Assembly (NCBI GenBank): GCA_015680685.1
Contig: MNCI01007602.1
Coordinates: 68,245 to 132,244 of the forward strand
Reading direction: 5' to 3'
DNA: 64,000 nucleotides
Origin: Gnetum montanum
Lineage: Eukaryota > Streptophyta > Gnetopsida > Gnetales > Gnetaceae
A program made the translations under genes and the position numbers. The notes beneath the pieces were generated by a model. It did no database searches. It saw only the letters and a list, made by a program, of their open reading frames with translations, and had not been told where the DNA came from. Positions 10,266-22,129 of the stretch are shown here, one piece after another; position 1 is the first letter of the stretch, and each line of letters opens with the position of its first letter.

Positions 10266-12374
10266 ATGAGCCTTCCACAATTGTTGTTTTTAGAGAGTGA
10301 GAAAAGGTTTGCCGAAAGAGAACATGGAAGGCATGCTCTACCCTTTTCTTGCTTAATCAAAAAATTATGCAAATAGGTAGGGATAGCACAGTATGCCAAT
10401 GATACACTTTGGCATGCCCCAATTGCCTCATGATGGGAAATGATGAAAGAAAGGACTCCAGCCACCACACAAACTAAGGAAGAGTAGCAACCATCTCCAC
10501 CACCTATGCAAATAATGAGGTTAGGTTCACAAATAATCATGGAACATATACACGAAATCTGGTAGTCACTCTTCACCCAACAAGAGTAATTTGGAGGGAC
10601 TGGTGGAGGAGAAGAACCTTCAATTTATTGCCTTGCAATGAGCCATTTGGAGCAAGTGGCGTAATCAGTAAGTCTACTAGAAAGAGCAAGGTCGATGTTC
10701 TCTATCGTTCGAACATACGTTCTTGCAAGAACTGATCCTAGTGCCTAAGAAGTAATAGCATCCATCCAATAGTTATTTCCTAAAATTTCATGGAATGCTG
10801 CTACTTTTTCAGTATGCTTAGAAGATGGAGAGGGGGCGATAGTCCTAGTGATGCAGCACGAAGGATAGGAGATTTTGGTCGAAGTGGTTGTTGATACAAT
10901 TGCTATGACCCTCAATGCACTGGTGACACCTATACTACACGTACATGGACTTGAAGATGTACAAGAATCTATTGGGAATTCACATAGCAGGATTGATGTA
11001 GCCCAACATGAAGAACTATTGGACCGACTGGTGAGAACCGGGCAACTTCTTCTGGATGTTTTTGATCTTCCAGATAAAATCACTGCAACCTAGTCAAAGC
11101 TGCTCTTGGCAAAGGGTAAGAGCCTCATCTTGGAGGGGCAACTTGAAGTTGCTCAAGCTAATTGTCAATGCTTGGCAACAAAAGTTTCTCAATTAAGGGT
11201 CCAACTTGCTGATCCTGCTCTTCTCAACTGTGAACTCACTAGAGATGAAGCTTTTCAATAGCTTTAAGTCAAACTTTAGATAGTTGAGGATGAGCGTGAG
11301 TCAGAGATCCTTGATAAGTCCTTCATAGATGCTCATGCATATCATCTAAACAAGGACTTGACAAAGGTTTACTAGGAGAACATCAGGCTAACTGCGGAAG
11401 TCCATCACCTACGCAATATGGGTACTGAAACTGAGCACATGAAAAGCTTCATTCACCAACAGTAAGAAGAGCTAACTAGGGTGAATGCTGATGTGAGGAG
11501 GTTGGCTGCCAAAAATCAAAATTTATCTATGGAGGAGGTTCGTGCCTTGCAACAGAAATCAGCCATCGAAAGTTTTGCTTGGAAAAGTAAAGCCCTTAAG
11601 TTTGAGAAAGTTAAAAATCATTAAAGGGACCAAGTGGGATTATAGAAGAAAGTGAATGAAAATAATATTCAAGTCACTAAGGCCAAATTGAACCAAGAAC
11701 TCTAGCAGCTCCAGGAAGGAGGCAAGGTATGGAAACCTATCTTTGATGGGTTGAATACCTACAACCAGGTTGAAATCCACCTCAAGGAACTATAGATTGA
11801 AGAAATAATAGAGTACATGGAGCTGGCCAACCTTCACTATGCAAACCTAGTTATGCTAACAGTTGGGGGACTGTAGTCTGACCTAGAAAAGAAAGTGGCC
11901 TCATCGTATTCTTTATACAAGCACAAGTTCAGAGTGTGCAAAGAAACAAAACAAAAATTAGAAATAGCAAATGCTGAACTCGAGGTTCTCTACACATGTT
12001 TTGAAGGGCAATGTGTAGTCATTAAGAACTTGGCTCAACAAATGAATGACTACCAGCAGCTGTAGACAACAATCCAAGCATTTGACATCGAATAAAAATA
12101 GTTTGTAGTAGCATGGTTTGTCAATTTGAAAGAACTCTTCCCTATGCTTCCATGCCCTTGGGAGGTTCCAGTCCCAACACATATTGGCAAAGACGCTTGG
12201 ACAGTGAATGATCCTAGAAGTAAGGAAGAAAAAATTAGGGCTCTCTTGGAGGCATTTTGATTCCCTCCAAAAGTTGTAGTTGCTGTGGGACAACCATCGT
12301 CCGCACCACCACTACCACATGTGCTAGAGGCTAGTGAAGGTCCATCAGAACCACTGCTACTAGGGATAGTGTGA
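10266..12374 (+). pseudogene. Unrecognised coiled-coil protein, 702 codons, many in-frame stops
   Basis: One continuous frame from an ATG at 10266 to a TGA at 12372-12374. I counted 24 internal stops (15 TAG, 7 TAA, 2 TGA) and found no frameshift. All of them are one C-to-T step from CAG, CAA or CGA. From about 11080 to 12080 the protein is rich in Glu, Lys, Leu, Gln and Asn with heptad-like spacing, so a long coiled coil is likely; the C-terminal part is proline-rich. It sits where a gag would be, just after LTR 2, yet shows no gag core, zinc knuckle, protease or pol motif. It could be a divergent gag, an extra ORF as in some Tat elements, or a captured host gene. Confidence 0.55.
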
Positions 12375-12609
12375 TCTTCTCTAGCAATTTTTGCACCTTT
12401 GAGCATGGGAAAGAATCCAGGATCGTCAGGGTGTTCCATTTTATCTCTGAACACCATCATTTTTATAATTTTTCCCTCTCTATACACTCAGGCACTTGGT
12501 GCATCAGTAAAATTGATGTTGTGTCATGTGTGTGTGTCATATGTGTCAAGCCATGTGTGTTATAATAAGAAGTCCATACCTTCCAAATTTTAGAGGAACT
12601 TAAGAACAA
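12375..12609. other. No recognisable feature
   Basis: Sequence between the coiled-coil frame and an LTR-like segment. Nothing supported was seen. Confidence 0.4.
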
Positions 12610-13534
12610 GTTTTTACTCAATCATGGGGTTATGATAAAGTGCTAAATACTCAATGCATTGACTAGGCCATGTATACGGGGCCTCATATATGCGGCTGCA
12701 TCAATGTGGCCCTGTCAACGCATCCGTCCATGTGTTGACGTGGCCTCATTTACGCAGAGCCTAATTTAGGCTATAAATAAGTGGGCTTTTTCCACACTTA
12801 GGTACCTTTTTGGAAGTTATAGCAAAGCTCCTGCAGTTTGTTTCTGCGAGAGTTAGAATATTTTCCAAGTGCCTGCAATAGGTGTAAGAAAGGTGTCTAG
12901 CTCTTTATTCAAGCGTTGATGTACCTGAGCCCATTGGCGTGAACAATAATAAAGATGAGCTTTTCAAGAACTCCTTGTAGCAATTGGACTTAGTAATTTG
13001 ATGCATTAATAGTTTAATATTTATATGGTTTAATAATTCCTTAAGTTTTCATTATTGTTACTTTGATCGCCATCGCTATCTTATAGTTTATAAAAATCGT
13101 AAGTACAACCATCTCAAACATAAACACAACACTTGGCAACCCAGCGATGCTTAACATCTGGTAACCCAGTAGTGGCTAGGGGATGCTCAAGATGTGCATG
13201 GAAGATGGGATTGGATACTTATTCTAGGAAGAGTTAAGATATAGATTAGGATAACTATAGATTACATAATATTCCATTCCTTACTTTCCATTTCAAGAAT
13301 TAGCCACTAGAAGATAAAGTGAAAAAGCCATAAAAATCATTTGCCACAATCTCACTTAACCATCATAATCAGAATATCACAAGTGAGGTTGGGAAGACAA
13401 TGATTATTCTAACCCAAGGTTTTACTAGTTAGGGTCTGGTGTATGCAAAGTGCTTGCAGTCTATAGAATTCGACCGAGTTGCATGTGAACGCTAGTGATT
13501 CGCATGGTTGGGCATAGGGTTACCTAGCCACTCA
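12610..13534 (+). mobile_element. LTR of the G (Athila-primer) family, plus strand
   Basis: Resembles the LTRs at 40078 and 46151 read on the minus strand: a U3 with GGCCATGTATACGGGGCC-like phrases, TATAAATA at 12772, and a U5 ending GGGTTACCTAGCCACTCA. The left edge is uncertain. No Athila-type primer site follows the right end, so it may be a solo or recombined LTR. Confidence 0.55.
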
Positions 13535-13578
13535 TCAATGTGTTAATTATAGAGATAGGAGAGAGGGATTCCAGAGCA

Positions 13579-14690
13579 ATGATTGAGGTAGTAGTAGAAG
13601 GAGTGCCTCCTCAAGTTGTGAAGGGAGAGGCTCATGGAGATGAGCTATGTAATCTGATAGACATCCTCTAGTAGTTGGAGGAGGAGGGGTTGCTCCACCC
13701 TGATGAGGGTGATTTTGATTGCCTATTTGATGTTGTATAGTTGGATGACCCCCCCTGCACTCATGCTTGAGGGCTTGTTAGGTAAGAAACTTGTGTAGCC
13801 ATCTGTTATTACCTTTTTCTCTAGCATCTTTGGCTATTTAGTTATATGTTGATTACATTGTTGTGTTACAGCCTTAAATGTTCCTACTAGTGGTTCCACC
13901 TCTACCTACCATCTAGAGCCATGGGTAGACATGCCTAATAAATTTTCCTTTATGGAGGACATTGTGGAGAACATGGTGGATTTTTTACAATAGACAAATC
14001 CTAAGCTCAATATGTTTGCTATGTTGCTTTGCTTTGTGTTGCTTTATCACTTGAATGCTTAATTGACAGCTAAGATTAAGAATCTGTTTCATGCCTATAG
14101 GTTTCAAGCTTTGGTGGAATCTGAGCAAGGTGGCGAAGGTGGATGTCCTTCCTGACCTCCCTGCTAAGGTTGATAAGGTGTCTCATCACATGTACGAGAT
14201 AGCCAACAAGTGCATGCTTTTTTGTGTAAAGGCATTGTGGGTCTACAAGTGCTCAGATGAGCACCTATGGAAATGCGTGCATGAGCTTTAAGAGAGAGTG
14301 ACTAGCTAGGACATGAAGATCAGAGATCTTCAATCCCAATATGAATTTCTAGTGCTTAGGTCATAGGGAGACAACACTTGGAAAACCTATAAGATAGATT
14401 ATGCTCAATATTGGCTAGCTCTCAAAGGCAAGAATGAGGCCATGTAGGAGGTGATAGAGCAATAGTTGCGGATGGACTTACTCATCCAGAAGAATCAAAA
14501 CTAAAATAATTATATCAAAAGGGTATATTGGTGGAGGTAGAATTAGAAAAACCACAAGCACTAATATAAGCATGAGTGCAACATGTACCTTTGATGGTAC
14601 AAGGAGCAGTCTATCGAATGCCACCACATCAAGATGTTTGTTGAGGTGATTGGTGAGAGACAGGCTTATGAGTTATTCATTTGGCATACA
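13579..14690 (+). pseudogene. Unrecognised frame with possible intron and coiled coil
   Basis: An ATG at 13579 opens a frame with several TAG stops at likely CAG codons. A GTAAGA donor at 13782 and a TTACAG acceptor ending at 13871 would remove 90 bases and continue the reading. From about 14091 the frame is charged and coiled-coil like, with an intact stretch of 66 codons to 14291 and further stretches broken by TAG. It ends where the minus-strand tandem repeat begins. No domain recognised. It may be part of the same system as the 10266-12374 frame or unrelated. Confidence 0.35.
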
Positions 14691-14905
14691 GTGGTGGAGT
14701 GGCTCTCCTAAGAGGCCATTGCGAGCCCCATGCTAGTTTGAGGCCATAGTGGGAGGGTTAATGCTAGTTTAAGGCCATTTTGAGCCACGATGATTACTAA
14801 TTTTGAGCCATGTATACTACTAGTTTAAGACCATTTCAGGCCATGTGTTGCTAGTTTAAGGCCATGGCAAGCCATACCTTACCAATTTAAGACCATGGCT
14901 TGCCA
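14686..14905 (-). repeat. 3'-UTR minisatellite of the minus-strand gag-protease element
   Basis: Units of about 27-35 bases with GCTAGTTTAAGGCCATTTTG on the plus strand, the reverse complement of the array at 63795-64000 (GGCCTTAAACTAGC). It follows, on the minus strand, the stop codon of the gag-protease frame. Confidence 0.75.
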
Positions 14906-15210
14906 TGTATTGTGATCCCTTAATTTTTGTAATTTTTTTGTATGATTTTTGTGCATTTTTATGTTTTTCATGTGTAAGCTAATGACTGCTAAAGGGTAAA
15001 CTAAATAAGTGAATGCATAAGCCAAGAAGAATGCATAAAGCATGCAAATAAATGCGTAAATAGAATGGAACAATGCATAATCTAAATAATCAAGCCAAAT
15101 GTAAATGCATAGACAAATGCAATGTAAGCAAAAAGAAGGTGAAATGCATGGCTAAATGTAAAAGCAAAGGGTAGCCAAGAACCTAGCACATGTTGGACTA
15201 CGGAGATGCC
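14906..15210 (-). other. 3' untranslated spacer of the gag-protease element
   Basis: AT-rich sequence between the conserved stop and the minisatellite, with many ATGCATAA-like short words (15010-15140). No coding evidence. Confidence 0.4.
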
Positions 15211-18200
15211 TTAGTCACATAGTTGCTTCCTAACTTGATGTGGGTTAGGAGGCGCATAGGGCCTAGATGGTACTATATGGTATTCCCCTTGACCTTCATC
15301 TACTATGTCAAAGGGTAATTCTACCCATAAATAATCCTTTGTTTGGTCATTGGTTTGTTCTACTTATTTGGGTGGGTTTGCCTCATGCATTTCACTATCA
15401 TCCTTTACTGTAGGTGCATCATCAAGGAACTCCACCTTTGAACCTTGCTTCATGTTAGTGTTGTTAATGGCTAGAGGGGCTACATTATCATTGTGGATAA
15501 TGACCTCACCACCTTCATATGGAAGGTGGATTTCTTAGTGAATGGGAGAGGAGATGGTCCATAATTGGGCCAACCAAGGCCTACCTAATACCAAGTTGAA
15601 GTTGGGCATTTCCTCTACAATAATGAATTTAGTAGTAGTGGGGAATTCCTCCCTTGCAAAAAAGGCTATTTTGACAGTCCCCTTACCAACAATGCATGAT
15701 CTATTAAATGAATTTAGGCACATTATTTTCATCAATTTGATTTGGTTGATGAGGCCTAGTTTGTCAACAATGGTGTATGGGATGACATTTGTTTCCATCC
15801 CATCATCAACATGCATCCTATGGATTTTACACTACCTGATACACATTGTGATGAACATGGATGCTATGATGAACTAACCCTTCTTAGGGTCAACCTTGAC
15901 TACCTCATCATGAAATGCTAAGGTTGTTGAGCTCGATTCCTATGGTGTAGGAGGAAACATCACAACATGGATAGAATGTTCATCTATTGAAATGTCCTCT
16001 ATGACTAGAATGAAAGTCAACATCTAGAATAGCACTTTGCAGTGGGTAGATGAGGTCATAATTAGGTCATACAACCTTAGTGGTATGTTCTTCTCCCTTA
16101 ACACTTGCTTGACCTAGGAAGATGCATCTAGTAAGTCTTTGTTAGTGTTTATCATTTTGTTGGCCTTGACCTCCTTCATATGTCCTATGAGATGAATCTC
16201 TCAGGGGGAGATTTGGGGCTTGGTTTGCCTAGCCTACTTGATATCCTTAGTGCTTAGTTGTGGCATGTTGGTGATGGCCTTTTTGGTTGTTTTGGCCATG
16301 GGAACTGTGGATAGGGGGACTAGTTTGGATAGACCTAGTGCTCTTTGCTCTTAATTTTGTCTAAGAATTTTATTAGTAAGCCACTTAGTAGGCCTCCTAG
16401 GTTGCCACCTAGATGGTTTGTTAGTGTTGCTTGTGGGATGGGCTCTTGGGCTAGAAGAGACTGATGCATTGCCCACCACCAAAATTTGGGTAGTTGAAGG
16501 GTCAACATGTTGTAGCACCCTAATGAGAAAGGATGGTTGAACTATTACTATCGTGACATGATGTGGAACTCTAATCATGAAGGATGTTATGGGTGCTTGA
16601 GATGCTACTTTGATGATGAAAGGGGGCCTCAAACGCATGGAGGTTGAGAGGGCCCCTATGTTGCCAAAGGGCACATGGACCACAAATGGACACTACACTA
16701 GTTCTAGGTTATCATCAATGCTAATGACATTGATGATGTACTCTACATCATCTACATTCAGAGGGTCCCTATATACCCTCATGGATTGGTTTTGAGGCCT
16801 CACTAGGTTGGTAGCATTGAGCACCAACTCTCCTTTATCAATCATTCACTGTAGGTCATCCTGTAGCACCATGCAAAAGTTGGTGTTGTGCTTGGGCAAC
16901 TAGTGGTAGTGATAAAACCTATCCAGGATAAAGTGTTTTAGTACTGGTAGCTCATTCAGTGCTACTAACCTTGCATTCCTCTAGAGCTCATAGTATTTGT
17001 TGTGTCATTTGTAAGCATCCTTGAACATATTCTTGTACTAGATATGCCCAACCTTCAATAGTTGGTCTAGTAGTTTTGATGGTTTAAGGGGTAGCAGGGT
17101 ATACTTTGAGTAATCCTTATGCTCAAAGTTGGACATTGGAGCCACTTATGTTGTGACTAATGATGTAGGTTGGTTAATTTTTGTGCTAGGATCAATAGTT
17201 TTATTGTTGGTTAGGGCATTGGGTGGCTTGGTCTTTGGCTTTGGGTTACTTATTTCTCACCTCATTGGCCATAGTTATCACGGATGTAGTTTATTTACCC
17301 TTATCCTTGTCCTTATTGGCATGTAAGTTCTTTTAGGCCAGGTCCTTGCTAGCTTCTGTCATGTCCTATATGCTTTTAGTTTGGGAAAATGCCTAGCTTA
17401 GGGACTATGGGATCAAGTAGTATAGTTTTTACTTGATAAAGTCATTAACTGCATCCTTGAAGATGGCTAGAAGGTTCAGTGAAGTGCTCCTTCATTAGAT
17501 AAATTTTTGTATGGGCTCTAGATGGCCCTACTTGATTTGCATAAGCTGGTTAAGGATTTTTTTAGGCTTCAAGTTGTACTTGAAGCATGTGACAAATTGA
17601 CTCAATAGATCCTTGAAAGAGGAGATAGTGATCCTAGGCAATGCCTGGTACCAATCTAGTTCCTTACTAATGAGTGACATGGAAAATACACATATGATGG
17701 CATGTGGACATTCCTACAATAGTAAGCATTTGAACTAGAATGTTACTAGGTGGACATTAGAATCCCCTTCACCATTGTACTTAGTGAAGTGGGGTAGTAG
17801 GATCTCCATTGGGAGAGTTAGTGGTGGCATAGCCAAACTTATGCGAACCTCCTGGTAGAAGTTCACCACATGAACTTTTTTGGATGAGGCTACCTTGAGC
17901 TACTTGACCTTTTTGTTAAGGTTTGGGTTAGCTAGAATGTCTAATCCAATCCTTGGGATGCAATAGTGGGCTACACTGATTATGCTACCCATTGTGTTGG
18001 CTGGGTGATTCATGACCTAGCTACAGGTTGTGGGACCATGCAAGATGCTTACTATGTATGCTATATTATGGGAATAGTGATTGGAATAAACCATGCATGA
18101 ATGGTTTGGGCTATTGCTGAGGGTGTAGATGAAATAGGTAGGACATAAGATGCCTGAGTCGCTTAAGGCTGGGAAGTGGGGATAGTGTGAAATTAGGAAT

Positions 18201-19056
18201 GATGATTGCAAGCATGATGATGAAAGTAGGGAAGTTGTGCAAGCATGATGATGAAAGTAGGGATAGTCAAATCAAGCACTTAGACATGAAAAATATCCAA
18301 AGATTTGAGGGGGGATACAATTCTAATCTACAGACACATCTACAAGCTTTTCAAGATGCTTTTTCCTTACAAAACATAGAGAATGAGTTCTAGAAACTCA
18401 ATCTTTTCCCAAGGACACTTACTAAGGAAGTTGATGATTAGGAATTAGGAATGATGATTGCAAGCATGATGATGAAAGTAGGGAAGTTGTGCAAGCATGA
18501 TTATTGCTAGTAGGGATGACTAAGTAGGTTGGGATGATATCAAAAATGGCAAGTTGATGGAAGGTACTGCATCTTGACATGTGCACTACATTTGATGGGT
18601 CACCACCATAGGTGTTAAGCTAGAAGATGATATCAGGGCTATAATTCTCTCAAGGAAGATAAGTGGGTAGGACTACAGGAGAACCAAATCAAGGGTTGTC
18701 CACTAGAAGGAGGTATGGAAAGAGTCCTCATGTTTAGATCAAGATTCAAACTCATTTTTCTTTTCTTGTAAGGGTTTCTCATAATCGGTCCCTACTTCAT
18801 GCTCACTAGTTTAGATGAATTGGGAAAGTGTCCATCGATAGGGTTCAGTGAGCAAGATGAAGTCAATGGATAAGGTGACATACTCTTGTCCATATTAGTG
18901 TATTAGCTCATAGCCTTTCTTTGCTTCCATGTATAAGTAGTCTACAAATAGACCCACTTGGATCTTTTTGTAGATGAAGTTGTACTATTCATCATTCAGC
19001 ACAGTGTACTTGGGATCTTGGTGACACAACCTAAGGGATTATTGTAGCTCTACCAT
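15211..19056 (-). pseudogene. gag-protease polyprotein without pol (element B), broken
   Basis: Reading from an ATG at 19056 on the minus strand. The gag N-terminal part has LNDE.YNFIYKKIQVGLFVDYLY, followed by a retrotransposon gag core at about 17300-17980 (LDWYQALPR, FKYNLKP, QFIR/KFI). A knuckle-like stretch YHYH.LPKHNTNFC lies near 16870, its first Cys changed to Tyr. The aspartic protease lies at 15535-15816 (VDDGMETNVIP ... NFNLVLGRPWLAQLW). The frame ends PNPHQVRKQLCD and TAA at 15211-15213. Gag forms particles and protease cuts the polyprotein. No RT or integrase follows. Elements D and C have the same gag; C shares the ending. Confidence 0.75.
18191..18501. repeat. Templated 174-bp insertion flanked by a 59-bp direct duplication
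   Basis: Bases 18261-18434 match 19832-20005 (gag of element F) over 174 bases with about one mismatch. Flanking bases 18191-18249 are repeated at 18443-18501. This looks like DNA copied from 1.4 kb away during break repair. The copy starts with the junction word GGATAGTCAAATC, shared with the source. Confidence 0.85.
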
Positions 19057-19169
19057 GGTAGGACTGGTAGGGTGGTCAATCTTTTTTTCTTGTTAAGTAG
19101 GTAGGATAGCAAGTGTTCTTGGGACTAATGTTGAAGGTCATTTGGAATTCATGGTGATAATTGAAAGTT

Positions 19170-19200
<31 letters not shown>

Positions 19201-19664
19201 CGCAANGAAACTCTAAAAAACTGGTTAAATCTAAAAACTGTAGAAATTGGAAAAGTCTAAAAATCATAGAAAATGACTAACTCTAGAGAAAATAGCTAAG
19301 TCCAAAGATCACAAAAATATGGCTAAGTCTAGAGACTATGCTCTCCACGTTGAGAGCTAACTATGCTCTCTACGGTGAGAACTGACTATGCTCTCTACTA
19401 AGAGCCTAAAAATTTAGCTAAGTATAGGAATGAATGCTTTGGGATTACTACACGGGGTTTTAGGGGAACTGACAATGGGGTCTAGTCCATACCAACTAAT
19501 TGGTAGACAACATCTACACTAGCCTAAGATCTAGCTACTATCAAACATGGTAGGTCCATAGGAGTGTTGGGTCTACTTTAGCCCAACACTAGTAATGACA
19601 ATGTAGAGAGCATGTGAGATATTGATCAATGAAGTTTGAAAGAGGAAAATGGATTAGCCCTCCT
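19057..19664 (-). other. gag leader of element B, with palindromic array and poly(A) run
   Basis: Untranslated leader between the primer site and the gag start. At 19319-19400 it holds three copies of CTATGCTCTC with complementary AGAGC or GAGAGC words, as in the U3 of the LTR at 52127. A poly(A) run at about 19171-19200 followed by an N at 19206 is a likely sequencing weak point. Confidence 0.6.
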
Positions 19665-19715
19665 TCTAGCACCAAAAAATTGTAGTGATAAAAAATTTTG
19701 GTAGCTGGAATGGAA
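19665..19715 (-). mobile_element. Primer-binding site and short LTR remnant of element B
   Basis: On the minus strand TGGTGCTAGAAGGAGGGC follows an LTR end. Only about 35 bases of LTR (through TTTTGGTAGCTGGAA on the plus strand) resemble the other LTR ends; after that homology stops, so the 5' LTR is truncated. The stretch 19716-19831 is unassigned. Confidence 0.6.
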
Positions 19716-19831
19716 CACCGAGAGGTTCATAGGTACACAACTTTAATGTAGTGATGATGATGAACCTTTATTTGCAACTTAAAGTATGCTCAACATTGTA
19801 GAGGTAGTAAAATTCCAATCTGGCATATGAA

Positions 19832-20950
19832 GGATAGTCAAATCAAGCACTTAGACATGAAAAATATCCAAAGATTTGAGGGGGGATACAATTCTAATCT
19901 ACAGACACATCTACAAGCTTTTCAAGATGCTTTTTCCTTACAGAACATAGAGAATGAGTTCTAGAAACTCAATCTTTTCCCAAGGACACTTACTAAGGAA
20001 GTTGAAAGTTGGTACAGGTCCTTAGAGTTGGAATCTATCCACCAATGGAGTACTATGTTAGAACCATTCAATGACAAATACTAGACGTACTCGAGAGTGT
20101 CTAATTTGAGAAGGCAAATCCAAGGCTAGAAAAAAGGAGCACATGAACCCTTGGATGCTGCCATGGGTCGATACTATTCACTACTACATCGATGCCCTAA
20201 ACATGATTACTCTTAGAGGAAACAACTTTGCCACATTATAGATGGGCTCAAAGAAAAAAAAAGAAGAACCCTTGGGGTGAATGCCTAAGGAAGATTGTCT
20301 AAAATGAGAGCTCATCAAATCCAAAGGTTAATTGAGTAGGTAGCAAAAGAAGAAGGTGAGCTACAAAAGAGAAAAAGTGTTGAAGAATATAACAAGTATC
20401 CATTTATCAGAAAATGAGAGGTCTAATTTTGTTATTAGGAGAAGTCACCACTTGATATTTTGGCCAAGCTTGACAAGTTATGGGACTCTTTGGATGAAAA
20501 TTTTCAAATCGCTTTAAAGATTGTCAAAGAATACAAAGAGAAAAATAGTGATCATAGCCATAGGAGGTGAAAAGAAGTTGAATGTGCCTACCAAAGAGAT
20601 AAGGGCAAAGTTGTTATAGTAGAGGAAGTTGTGGAGTCTATCTTTGATAATGAAACTAAATGTAACATTTATCAATATGAACATCCAAAGGGATGTTACA
20701 TAGCACATTGAATCCTTGCTTAGCACATAGGCAAGCTCCAATATGATTGCCTTACCCTCAAGGCAACCCAAGACAGTTCCACTAGCAACAATAATCTTAC
20801 TACCCAAGTGAAACTCCTCCACAATTATATGAACAATAACAATAGTGGTATCAACTACAATCATGGGGAATGCCATCACTAAGGTAGTAGTACCCTTATA
20901 GGAAACCAAATCTATATAGGTACTATGTTCAATAGCTTGTCTCCCCTAGA
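19832..20950 (+). pseudogene. gag of old Ty3/gypsy element F, broken
   Basis: Gag core with FEGGYNSNLQTHLQAFQDAF, KLNLFPRTLTKEVESWYRSLELESI and FNDKY...SNLRRQIQ, close to the gag of the G elements. A knuckle-like CNIYQYEHPKGC near 20655 has only two Cys and one His. Stops such as TAG at 19961 (Trp expected) and 20083 break it. The left edge at 19832 is also the breakpoint of the copied 174-bp segment. Confidence 0.7.
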
Positions 20951-21589
20951 AGTTCAATAAGCCATGCATCATTCTAGCATCACTATTACTCTCCAGAGTA
21001 CCATTGAACACATTCATCATCGACCCAAGGGTAAAACCCATATTTGTATTGTTATCATCCTCCACATCCCTCTGCACCTACACTTCTACCTTCAACTTAG
21101 TTACCTCTTTCTCCATCCATGTAGGGTGAAATTCCTCCACCATCACAACAATGAAATGCTACAAGGGCTATACACTCATAACTAGTTTTTCAACCAAGTG
21201 GTCCAAATAATTAGTTAAGGAAATGACCTTTCTTCTGGCCTAGTAGTTATCTCTAGTCCTCACAACCTCCTCCAGTTGATTGTCTTGCATCTCTAGCACC
21301 TTTATCCTCTACATCAGATATCTTTGAGTGCCCTTAAATCCAAGTGTTGCCTAGGATTCACACTGTAATTTTAACCCATGTTGTTTCTAATTGGATTAAG
21401 GTTGGTAACCTTCCTACAAAAAGATATGATCCAGGAAATCCACTCATCTATCTATAGATTGCTAGATAAGAGTCATGCAAAGCTCTTCTTGACTCTAGTT
21501 TTAGAGTTAACTTCATCTTCCATGATATGTATAAGGCCTAGAACCTACCACCTCTTAAAAAGAGAAACATCCATTTAGAATTAGCAAAT

Positions 21590-21830
21590 TAGTCGATTAC
21601 TGTTCCTTTGGAATTAGTAGAGGACATTGTGACCATAGTCTGTGGGTGGTCCTATCCTATTAATTTTGTAGTAATCAAGGTGGAAAATTTCACAAGTGAC
21701 TTCCCCATCATTATGGAAAGGGATTTGTTAAGCATGGTCAATGCATGAATGGGGGTATAAGGGACCTATCTCTGAAAATATCTAAGGAAAATGAGCTAGG
21801 AAAGATTGAGAAGAAGTGTATTCCATGCAT
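21590..21830 (+). pseudogene. Element F aspartic protease remnant
   Basis: The frame VPLELVEDIVTIVCGWSYPINFVVIKV, then DFPIIMERDLLSMVNA, resembles the protease C-terminal half, in which ILGRPFL is the usual form (here IMERDLL). The catalytic Asp region upstream is not clear. It lies between gag and RT, as expected. Moderate support only. Confidence 0.5.
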
Positions 21831-22129
21831 CGTGTACAAAAAAAATGAGTGAAATTGCATGCAAATGATTTGGTCCATCAAGAGCACATATATTAAGGCA
21901 TGCAATAAGTGTGCACAGTAAATTAATATTCAAAGATGTCTGTACATAGTAGCCACAATGGAGGAGGAAGCCTAGTGACTGATAGCGAATTTAGATAGAA
22001 ACAAAATATGCATGGAGTCAACTAAGAGCTTAACATGTGCATATGTTGAAGGCATGGATAAAATTGAACAAGTTCATTTCCAACTCTCTAATGAAGATGA
22101 TGATACTTGTTGGGGAGAGTTAGAGATCC

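Noticed and set aside
10266-12374. UAG/UAA read as glutamine (variant genetic code)
   Set aside because: Stops sit at Gln codons, but other elements show Trp-to-stop changes (TGG to TGA or TAG) and lost catalytic residues, and CAG/CAA remain common. Mutational decay explains it better.
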